Shown here piece after piece: positions 26,181 to 33,195 of a stretch of DNA of 64,000 nt; the first letter of the stretch is position 1; each line of letters opens with the position of its first letter. A program made the translations under genes and the position numbers. The DNA comes from Endozoicomonas_A sp049275935 (lineage in GTDB: Bacteria; Pseudomonadota; Gammaproteobacteria; Pseudomonadales; Endozoicomonadaceae), in the NCBI RefSeq assembly GCF_049275935.1, contig NZ_CP184830.1:3720001-3784000 (forward strand). Reading direction: 5' to 3'. The notes below the pieces were generated by a model, which did no database searches, was not told where the DNA came from, and saw only the letters and a program-made list of their open reading frames with translations.

Positions 26181-27989
26181 ATGGATCGAATCAATAACAA
26201 CCCTGATATTTCTCGCTCAACAACGCCTGGACAATCTATATCTGGGCGATTACCAACGGGTATGGGTGTCAGTGCAGGCAGGAAAATTACTGTAGCGGAC
26301 AAGGATGAACGTTCACTACTCAATTTGCCCAGCCTGACACAATTGAAAATTATTGGCTGTTTGAGACTTAAAGATATTGCCCGTTTAAAGCAGGTGTGCA
26401 GCTACTTTCGTGAGCTTATTAAAGGAGAAGATATTCTGGCAAAGGCGTGGTATCGCCGCTTTTCTTCAACACACCAGTCGTTACTAAAGACAGTTATCTC
26501 CGCAAAAAATGATGAACAACTCAGCCGTTGGGTGGGGCATTTTACGAATAATCAAGTGTTAACCCGATCACTTATAAAACGCCGAAAGAATGCTTATTTT
26601 CCTGCTCTGGTCTTTTTCAACAACACTGATTTAATGTCGCAATGCAAAACGTTCAGTTTAGAGACGAAAGCCACTATTTCCCATAGACGCCCTATCAGAT
26701 CGGCCACTTTCAGTACCGATGGCCTCCACCTGGTGACTGCCAGTAATGATTGCACGGCGAAAATCTATGACCAGGAGGACAATGGATCATGGCAAGAAAA
26801 AGCCATCATTTCCCATGATGACTGGGTCAGATCAGCCACCTTCAGCGACGATGGGCGCCACGTCGTGACCACCAGTGACGATAAAACCGCAAAAATCTTC
26901 AGTTGGAAGGCCAATGGAACATGGGAAGAACAAGCCACCGTTCACCATAATGGTTATATCAGCTCGGCTAACTTCAGCCCTGATAGCCGCCGTCTGGTGA
27001 CTACCGATGACAACAACATGGCGAAAATCTATGGTCATGAGGACGATGGATTATGGAAAGAAAAAGCCATCATTGTCCATGGTAAAAGTGTCAATTCAGC
27101 TTCTTTCAGCGCCAATGGCCACCATGTGGTCACCGCCAGCGACGATAAAACAGCGAAAATCTGCAGTCTGGAGTCCGATGGATCATTGCTGGAAAAAGCC
27201 AGAATTTCTCATGGTGACTGGGTTATCTCGGCTACTTTTAGCGCCGATGGTCGCCATGTGGTGACCGCCAGTTACGATGGCACGGCGAAAATCTACGCCC
27301 AGAAGGCGGGCGGAAAATGGGAGGAACAAGCCACCATTTACCATGATGAAGTCGTCAGATCAGCCACCTTCAGCGCCGATGGACACCATGTGGTTTCCGC
27401 CAGTGATGATTACAGTGTGAAAATCCATGGCTATGAGGACGATGGAACATGGAAAGAAAAAGCCACTATTGTTCATGGGAATTTGGTCATAACAGCCTCT
27501 TTCAGCCCCGATGGCTGCCGTGTGGTCACCACTTGTATAGATGGCAGGGTGATAATTTATGGCCAGAAGGCGGATGCGAGTCGATTATGGGAAGAAAAAG
27601 TCAACATCCACCATGGCTACGACAACGTCAATTCAGCCACCTTCAGCGCCGATGGCCGTCATGTGGTTATCGCCTGTGAAGATTGCAGAGTGATAATTTA
27701 TGGCCGTGAGGACGGTGGATTGTGGAAAGAAAAATCCATCATTTACCATACGCTTCCGGTCAGGTCGGTCACCTTCAGTGCCGATGGCCGTCATGTGGTG
27801 ACTGCCAGTAAAGATAACACGGCGAAAATTATTGGCCAGGCAACTGATGGATCATGGGTAGAAAAAGCCACTATTTCCCATTGGGATTCGGTTACATCAG
27901 CTACCTTCAGCAACGACTTAAGCCATCTGGTTACCGTCGACTGCGATCGCAGGGGGAAGATCATTAAACTAGCAGCCTGTCGGACTTAA
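26181..27989 (+). CDS. F-box-like/WD40-repeat protein 1
   Basis: A 602-residue protein. Residues 1-45 are polar and disordered-looking. An F-box-like segment (LNLPSLTQLKIIGCLRLKDI, then ARLKQVCSYFRELI) is followed by a helical linker with FPALVFFNNTDLMSQCKTF. Ten WD40-like repeats of 42-46 residues follow, with the core SATFSADGRHVVTASDDGTAKIYG and linker DGSWKEKATISH. Ten blades exceed the usual seven of one propeller. In eukaryotes F-box plus WD40 marks SCF ubiquitin-ligase substrate receptors; that role here is inference. The ATG at 26181 aligns with paralogue starts. The last five residues come from an inserted repeat element. Confidence 0.8.
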   Translation: MDRINNNPDISRSTTPGQSISGRLPTGMGVSAGRKITVADKDERSLLNLPSLTQLKIIGCLRLKDIARLKQVCSYFRELIKGEDILAKAWYRRFSSTHQSLLKTVISAKNDEQLSRWVGHFTNNQVLTRSLIKRRKNAYFPALVFFNNTDLMSQCKTFSLETKATISHRRPIRSATFSTDGLHLVTASNDCTAKIYDQEDNGSWQEKAIISHDDWVRSATFSDDGRHVVTTSDDKTAKIFSWKANGTWEEQATVHHNGYISSANFSPDSRRLVTTDDNNMAKIYGHEDDGLWKEKAIIVHGKSVNSASFSANGHHVVTASDDKTAKICSLESDGSLLEKARISHGDWVISATFSADGRHVVTASYDGTAKIYAQKAGGKWEEQATIYHDEVVRSATFSADGHHVVSASDDYSVKIHGYEDDGTWKEKATIVHGNLVITASFSPDGCRVVTTCIDGRVIIYGQKADASRLWEEKVNIHHGYDNVNSATFSADGRHVVIACEDCRVIIYGREDGGLWKEKSIIYHTLPVRSVTFSADGRHVVTASKDNTAKIIGQATDGSWVEKATISHWDSVTSATFSNDLSHLVTVDCDRRGKIIKLAACRT

Positions 27990-28135
27990 GACTGTCCTAC
28001 TGCGGTTGCAATAAATTGGTCTAAAAATCTCTGTTTCTTCGTCAAATAGCTCGCTATTCTCCTCAGAAACAGAGATTTTTATCCTCAATTTCTTGCAATC
28101 CTCGCTACGGACGCTTAAATCCGACAGGCTGCTAG
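27969..28135. mobile_element. 167-bp CTAG inverted-repeat element, copy B (MITE-like)
   Basis: The ends CTAGCAGCCTGTCGGACTTA.. and the reverse complement of CTAGCAGCCTGTCGGATTTA.. form 22-bp terminal repeats with one mismatch. The inside has AATTGGTCTAAAAATCTCTG and its imperfect complement. Length equals copy A. It interrupts the 3' end of WD40 gene 1: removing one CTAG and the element would restore a frame ending KLVMSV. Confidence 0.82.
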
Positions 28136-28194
28136 TGATGAGCGTTTGATTGTTTGTTTTCACTCTTGTTCATCAGTCTTTGGCATTTTTCCCC

Positions 28195-28300
28195 AAGAAC
28201 GGTTAGTGCCTGAGTAAATGAAGTCAAGAAGCCATTCCTGTGTTTTATTGTCCATGACAGAAGACCATTGACCGGGTGCCAGTCATGAGATACGACACCA
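28195..28300 (-). pseudogene. decayed 3' end of a roxA-like gene
   Basis: The minus strand reads WSSVMDNKTQEWLLDFIYSG, which aligns with the RoxA C-terminus (WCSVVDNETRELVLDLINSG) of the intact gene at 30564-31733. DNA similarity extends over about 100 bp. No start or catalytic domain is present. Confidence 0.7.
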
Positions 28301-28368
28301 TAGCTGAACCTCTGGTAATCAGGCGATCACAGCGCTGTGTTATTGTTCCGACATACCGGACTGCTCCT

Positions 28369-29643
28369 CTATTCCTTCAAAGTGCTTTCAATACAGACAC
28401 TGCAGACAACAGAGCGTGTGCAGTTTTCTGATGGAATATTATCATCCGTTGGTCTTGAGCAAATCCTGCATCCCTGGGTTTCTCGTGCGGCTCCTCCCAC
28501 TGCTCCTTCTGACACCTCGCTGTTATAGTCTGATACCATTCCTTCATCTGAATCCTCACTGTCTGAACTCCCGTAATAGTCGAAATCTGGCCTATCATCC
28601 TCCACCAATACAGGCAAGGATGCCATGTCAATACCCAGAATTATGTGTGTGAACTCTTGCATGCTTTCACGGCTATGCAGGGCTGCGGGCATAGAAAGTA
28701 TTTTTTTGTAGTCGTCGTTTGCCATAAACAGGTAGCTTCTGCTCAGAAAGTCATTTCGCAAAAATCTTTGCAGCACTTCTTCCAGTGTTTTTGGCCAAAC
28801 CCGTCCTAATTCGATGTAATGGTGAGAAGCTCTTCCCATTGCGCATAAAGCGATCAAAAGCGCAGTTTCACTGTCCAGATTTGCCGCTTTGAGCTGATGG
28901 GCAAAGCCTTGCGGAGATTGATATTCGCTGATATTACCAGACATCAGAGAATCGGATACCGCTTGATGATAGCTGTTTCGGGTAAAGTGCAGGAGCACCT
29001 GATCAAAGTACGGATCAAAGTCTTGCATGGAAAGAACATGAGGGCTAAGAAAAGCAAGAAACATCAGGGCAAAAACGTCATTTATATTGTCATAATCAGG
29101 TAGCATAGGTGCTATACCTAAATTGAAATAGTTGTAATGAGGGTTTGCCCCGCCATTGATGGTTGGAGACTTAAATAATTGTTCGAAGAGTCTTGTCGCC
29201 ATTGCATTCATTTTCATTCGATCTATCGGCCTGATTTTCGTGGTCACATTTATAGTGAATATACGAAACATCAATCTCAACATTTTCTGAATGCGCCCAT
29301 GCCGATATTGAGGACCCCCTATGTTCACGTAATTAGAGTAAAAGTTTAAAAGATGCCTAAAGTCTTGCTCATCAAACAGAAAGTCATTATAAATTTCCAG
29401 CCGATCATCTCCATATACATCGTCAGTCGTTAAATTTAGCCTGAAAAAGCCAATACGAATATTTTTAAATGGGTTTATGATGGAATTATCTTTGTCTTGT
29501 TGTTGTTTTGAAGTGGGCTTCCAGTTTTTTATATAATACTGGCGAAATTCTTCAAGGTTGTAAGTGTCGTTTGCCAGACCATGCTGACAAATAAACAAAA
29601 ATATTGAAAACGAAAATAACTTAAAGGCATGTTGTATGGTCAT
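28369..29643 (-). CDS. secreted protein with C-terminal Cys4 motif, paralogue 2
   Basis: This 424-residue paralogue of 24445-25767 keeps the Sec signal (FSFSIFLFICQHGLA), DTYNLEEFRQYY, NIRIGFFRLNLTTDDVYGDD, SNSYxxA-type block NSYHQAVSDSLMSGNISEY and QGFAHQLKAANLDSETALLI. The C-terminus has CRIC...CSVC (Cys 392, 395, 414, 417) plus one more Cys at 408. The region before the motif is acidic (DDRPDFDYYGSSDSEDSDEG). Between the paralogues the body has diverged clearly but the Cys spacing is exact. A WD40 3' remnant lies upstream, where an intact WD40 gene stands next to paralogue 1. Confidence 0.7.
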   Translation of the reverse strand: MTIQHAFKLFSFSIFLFICQHGLANDTYNLEEFRQYYIKNWKPTSKQQQDKDNSIINPFKNIRIGFFRLNLTTDDVYGDDRLEIYNDFLFDEQDFRHLLNFYSNYVNIGGPQYRHGRIQKMLRLMFRIFTINVTTKIRPIDRMKMNAMATRLFEQLFKSPTINGGANPHYNYFNLGIAPMLPDYDNINDVFALMFLAFLSPHVLSMQDFDPYFDQVLLHFTRNSYHQAVSDSLMSGNISEYQSPQGFAHQLKAANLDSETALLIALCAMGRASHHYIELGRVWPKTLEEVLQRFLRNDFLSRSYLFMANDDYKKILSMPAALHSRESMQEFTHIILGIDMASLPVLVEDDRPDFDYYGSSDSEDSDEGMVSDYNSEVSEGAVGGAARETQGCRICSRPTDDNIPSENCTRSVVCSVCIESTLKE

Positions 29644-29774
29644 TGCTTCATCTGCATTCTTTAAAATAATTTAACCAGAATAGTCGTAATTAAAATTTCT
29701 GCGGGGATTCTGTATCAGTGAAATTTTAGGGCCGTAAGATGTCTGGGTAATCTTTCAAAGAAACAGAACTAATT

Positions 29775-29838
29775 GGTTATCGCAAAGTGAAAATCACACA
29801 ACTACAGATGCATGAGTGATTGCTTGCTTTCACTCTTA
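29775..29838 (+). pseudogene. remnant of a WD40-gene 3' end
   Basis: CGCAAAGTGAAAATCACACAACTACAGATGCATGA matches the last codons of WD40 gene 3 (RKVKITQLLMHD) and the similarity runs into its downstream DNA (GATTG.TTGCTTTCACT). Only about a dozen codons remain. Confidence 0.65.
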
Positions 29839-29849
29839 TCGAATAAGCG

Positions 29850-30098
29850 TAAAACCCCATACTTTGAGGATGGGGATGTAAGCTCGGCTTCGGCTTGCGT
29901 AGAGCAAGCCCATGAACTATCAAACCTTACGTCTCTCGCAGACCTACCTCCGGGCTGGAGGAATGTTAAGCCTGCGGAGTTCGTGTGAGACTTGGGGAAC
30001 ATTGGGCTAGGCGCCCCCGCTTGTTCCCTGAGCAACGAACTGTGAAACAGGAACCTGTCGGGTGACTAACAGGAATCCCCGTCCTTTAGAGGATGTCG
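29850..30098 (+). mobile_element. IS605-type remnant: tnpB tail and right end
   Basis: The left part has the hairpin CCCCAT-ACTTTGAGG-ATGGGG (29855-29875). The right part encodes a TnpB-like tail ending PEQRTVKQEPVG then stop, and closes with ATCCCCGTCCTTTAGAGGAT, the pattern of IS605-family right ends. The frame before the tail is broken (NVKPAEFV then stop in another phase). This segment is where an omega-RNA would lie in an intact TnpB element. No tnpA or full tnpB is present, so it is a remnant or a non-autonomous derivative. Confidence 0.65.
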
Positions 30099-30199
30099 CA
30101 AAACTCTGGTTCCCATGCTTTTAGTCCCTGTGGGTCCCTGCGTGGGAACCCATACTTATCTCGAGCTGCAGAGTCCGCTTTTCAGGGGAGGTATGCATT

Positions 30200-30545
30200 C
30201 CCGCGCAGAGAGGGTGTCGCAAAACTATCTCCGGCGCGGGAACGCGCTGACTCCCGTCATTGCCGGCTTCAGTCTCGTCATTCCCGGCTTCATTCTCGTC
30301 ATTCCCGGCTTCATTCTCGTCATTCCCGCGAAGGCGGGAATCCACACTGACTCTCCACCAGAACCATACTGCCCGGTGTCCCCCTGGCCTTGTCATCCCC
30401 GAGAAGGCAGAGATCCACCGTTGGCGCTGGATTCCCGCCTTCGCGGGAATGACGACTTCAGAGCGTGAGAACGAGCTGTTGAAGTTTTGCGACACCCTCG
30501 CAGAGCGTGGAAACGAGTTGTTGGGCTTTTGCGACACCCTCTTTA
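30200..30545. repeat. hairpin repeat element with GAGGGTGTC ends, copy 2
   Basis: Bounded by GAGGGTGTCGCAAAAC (30208 region) and two inverted GTTTTGCGACACCCTC-like ends (30485 and 30525 regions). It contains four short tandem units of the TCGTCATTCCCGGCTTCAT type and the palindromic GTCATTCCCGCGAAGGCGGG pair. The core is inverted relative to 8785-9062. Confidence 0.75.
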
Positions 30546-30563
30546 GGTCGGGTAGGATGTCGA

Positions 30564-31733
30564 TCATGAGCCCACACCATCTTCTTCAAAGAGCGGGTAG
30601 ATACAGCCTGAGTTAATCAAGTCGAGCACTAGCTCCCGTGTTTCATTATCTACGACAGAGCACCAATGATCGGATGCCAGTTGTGAGTCCTGACACAACT
30701 GTTGAGCCAGGTTTGTTGCCTCCTCAGAGTGACATTTGTAGGCGTCACCATCAGCAAACAGTGTCAGGGAATTTCTCTCTTCCCTGAAAGCGAGCCTTGA
30801 GCTCTCATTAAGCACCAGATCAACTCCTGCAGCCTCTTCCATAAAGGCTTCCCAATTTTGCCAGGGCTCTTCGACAGGCTGCTCGTGTTTGGGTTGAGTC
30901 ATCATCTCTCCAAACCAGTCTGCCAGCATTGCACGATCTTCTATATGCTCTTTCAGGATTGTCTGCAGACGATCCAGGGTTTTTTCATCAATCTCGCCTT
31001 TGCGTTCGGGCAAAGTCTGGTCGGGGTCTGAATAGCGAAGACTTTCTGACAGCTGATCGGCGATAAAGTCAGTAAACTGTATTAGAATTTCGCGATGACT
31101 GGGAGCCCGGAAGCCTACTGAAATAGTCATGCATTCGCCTTCGGCAGCGCCATGATGACCGACACCGGGTGGCAGATAGAGCATATCACCCGGTTCAAGG
31201 ACATAATCTTCCTGAACTTCAAACTCTGACAGGATATGAAGGTCAGTGTTTTCCAGTTTTGGTGAGCTGGCATCGTAGACCGGGCCGACTTGCCAGCGCC
31301 TTTTGCCTTCGGCCTGAATCAGGAAAACATCAAAATGATCGTAGTGAGGACCCACTGAACCCCCATCGGTTGCATAGCTGATCATGATGTCTTCAAGGCG
31401 CCAGGAGGGCAGAAAGTCAAAGTAATCCAGCAGCGAGTGAACATCGGGAACCCAGTGATCCACAGCCTGAACCAGAAGTGTCCAGTGACTGGGAGGCAGA
31501 CAGGTAAAGTCAGATTCACTAAAAGGTCCTCGTCTCAGTTGCCACGGAGTTTCTCCCTTCTCCAGAACAATGCGGGACTCAACTTCTTCTTCCAGAGCCA
31601 GACCTGCCAGCTCATCGGCTGAGAGAGGCGACTGAAAATCCGCTATGGCCTGGCGAATCAGCAGGGGTTTCTTTTGCCAATAGCCCTGCAGGAAAGCCTC
31701 TGCAGAGAGGGGACCCAGAATAGACTGTCTCAT
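30564..31733 (-). CDS. roxA: ribosomal protein uL16 arginine hydroxylase, cupin/JmjC family
   Basis: The 389-residue protein has the RoxA (YcfD) architecture: an N-terminal FLQGYWQKKPLLIRQA, a JmjC double-stranded helix with the iron-binding HYDHFDVFLIQ (HxD) and a distal His in LPPGVGHHGAAEGEC, and a C-terminal winged-helix-like region ending INSGCIYPLFEEDGVGS. The enzyme uses Fe(II), O2 and 2-oxoglutarate to hydroxylate an Arg of ribosomal protein uL16. Two decayed copies of its 3' end lie near WD40 genes in this window. Confidence 0.9.
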   Translation of the reverse strand: MRQSILGPLSAEAFLQGYWQKKPLLIRQAIADFQSPLSADELAGLALEEEVESRIVLEKGETPWQLRRGPFSESDFTCLPPSHWTLLVQAVDHWVPDVHSLLDYFDFLPSWRLEDIMISYATDGGSVGPHYDHFDVFLIQAEGKRRWQVGPVYDASSPKLENTDLHILSEFEVQEDYVLEPGDMLYLPPGVGHHGAAEGECMTISVGFRAPSHREILIQFTDFIADQLSESLRYSDPDQTLPERKGEIDEKTLDRLQTILKEHIEDRAMLADWFGEMMTQPKHEQPVEEPWQNWEAFMEEAAGVDLVLNESSRLAFREERNSLTLFADGDAYKCHSEEATNLAQQLCQDSQLASDHWCSVVDNETRELVLDLINSGCIYPLFEEDGVGS

Positions 31734-31892
31734 TGAATTTCATCGGAATGTAAATAAACGACGCAAGGTTAGCATAAAGTGGTCTTATTAATAGACTTGG
31801 TTGTAGGATAAGGGGTTCTCAGTCGTCATAGTGATAGAACCATTTTCTTATCTTTAAGGAATGAAAATGATTCACAGTAAAGGAGAATTAGC

Positions 31893-32528
31893 ATGAAAGT
31901 TTACGGAGCAATCCTTTCTCCCATGGTCCGAAAGGTTATAGCAGCCCTGGAAATGAAGGGACTGGATTTTGAGTTGGACCTCGTCATTCCATTTAATACC
32001 CCGGAGGGTTTTGAAAAAATCAGTCCACTGAAAAAAATTCCTGCCCTGCAGGATGGTGAAGTTACCCTGGCCGACTCCTCCATCATCTGTGAGTATCTGG
32101 AAGATCGCTATCCGGAAATTGCTTTGTATCCCACCGATCCGGCCCACAAAGCCAAAGCCCGCTGGTATGAGGAATACGCTGATACCGTTTTGATGAAAGT
32201 GATTGCTGAAGGTTTGTTCTTCGAACGGGTGGTGAAGCCAATGATGGGGATGGAAACGGACGAAGACAAAGTACAGCAAAACCTTAAAGACAACATGCCC
32301 AGGACATTGGCCTATCTGGAAAGTGTTGTTCCGGAACAAGGTTTTCTTTTGGGTGAATCGTTGATGATGGCTGATATTGGCATCGGTTCCTGTTTTATCA
32401 ATGCCGGTTATGCCGGATTCGAACCTGACCCCTCAGAATATCCGGCCTTTGCCGCCTATCTCCATAGGGTCAAGGCGCATCCGGCTTTGCAGAAAAGAAT
32501 GAAGGAAGATGCGAGGTTGTTGAGTTAA
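31893..32528 (+). CDS. glutathione S-transferase family protein
   Basis: The 211-residue protein has the thioredoxin-like N-domain (MKVYGAILSPMVRKVIAALEMKG, cis-Pro in KKIPALQDGEVTLADSSIICEYLE) and the all-helical C-domain with the MMADIGIGSCF N-capping motif. It may conjugate or reduce electrophiles with glutathione. The likely catalytic Ser/Tyr lies in ILSP. AAAGGAG precedes the start. The subclass is not clear. Confidence 0.88.
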   Translation: MKVYGAILSPMVRKVIAALEMKGLDFELDLVIPFNTPEGFEKISPLKKIPALQDGEVTLADSSIICEYLEDRYPEIALYPTDPAHKAKARWYEEYADTVLMKVIAEGLFFERVVKPMMGMETDEDKVQQNLKDNMPRTLAYLESVVPEQGFLLGESLMMADIGIGSCFINAGYAGFEPDPSEYPAFAAYLHRVKAHPALQKRMKEDARLLS

Positions 32529-32608
32529 TCAAAAAAAACGGAAAATAATGTTGGATACTGGAAAACAGTTGTCATCCATTTCTGTTTAGAAGATCCAAAA
32601 TCAGAAGG

Positions 32609-32900
32609 CTAGTGCAGCTAAGCTCTGATATCCATACACCCCTCGTTCCCACGCAACAGAGGGTGTCGCAAAACCCGTTCCCCTCCCGTCATTTCCGGCC
32701 TCACTCCCGTCATTCCCGCGAAGGCGGGAATCCACACAGACTCATCACCAGAACCATACTGCCCGGTGTCCCCCTGGCCTTTTCATCCGCGAGAAGGCAG
32801 AGACCCGCTGTTGGCGCTGGATTCCCGCCTTCGCGGGAATGACGACCTCAGAGTATCGGAACGAGTGGCCTGTATGGATATCAAGGCTTGGCTGCACTAG
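32609..32900. mobile_element. 292-bp element with 30-bp terminal inverted repeats and CTAG ends
   Basis: The left end CTAGTGCAGCTAAGCTCTGA.. and the reverse complement of the right end CTAGTGCAGCCAAGCCTTGA.. agree at 27 of 30 positions. The inside holds a third copy of the GTCATTCCCGCGAAGGCGGG hairpin repeat (32640-32880, with GAGGGTGTCGCAAAAC). No gene is present. The rest of 32529-33195 holds the leader of WD40 gene 2. Confidence 0.7.
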
Positions 32901-33067
32901 TGGCGAAAATTATTGCTGCCGGTGGTAAAAAAGTAAGGCTGAGCTGCGTTATTGTTACCCGGCTGAAAAGCCTTACTCCAATCACGCCGAAGATGAGCGT
33001 GCGATCCTGGGTTATCAATTCAAGGGGGTTCCTCTAATTGACGCTATTCTGCTTTTGCTGAAAGACA

Positions 33068-33085
33068 GAAACTATTGTCAGTTTC
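33068..33085 (+). promoter_or_regulatory. WD40-gene leader palindrome, gene 2
   Basis: GAAACT-ATTGTC-AGTTTC is an exact 6-6-6 inverted repeat, followed by TAATGAACTTTTATTTCA. It lies 128 nt... (from 33068) upstream of the start codon at 33196. Confidence 0.6.
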
Positions 33086-33195
33086 ACTTGAAAACCCGTA
33101 ATGAACTTTTATTTCAACTCCGAGTCTAACCCGTGGCATCAATTTTAAATGTTCTTTTTAATTGAGGGTAAATGCTAACCATTGAGTAAGCGAGC

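Noticed and set aside
26700..27960. periodic ~130-bp repeats as a DNA repeat array
   Set aside because: The period is that of the WD40-like coding repeats, with codon-level divergence, so it is protein repeat structure.
29802..30035. 77-codon minus-strand frame over the IS605 remnant
   Set aside because: It is antisense to the tnpB tail and has no ribosome-binding site or family.
30093..30616. overlapping plus- and minus-strand frames of 85-148 codons
   Set aside because: They lie within the hairpin repeat element and translate to repeat-derived HSRHSR/VIPAKAG-type sequence.
32901..32960. possible WD40 3' remnant (GGCGAAAATTATTG...GAGCTGCG) after the 292-bp element
   Set aside because: The match to WD40 gene ends is short and interrupted, so chance could not be excluded by eye.
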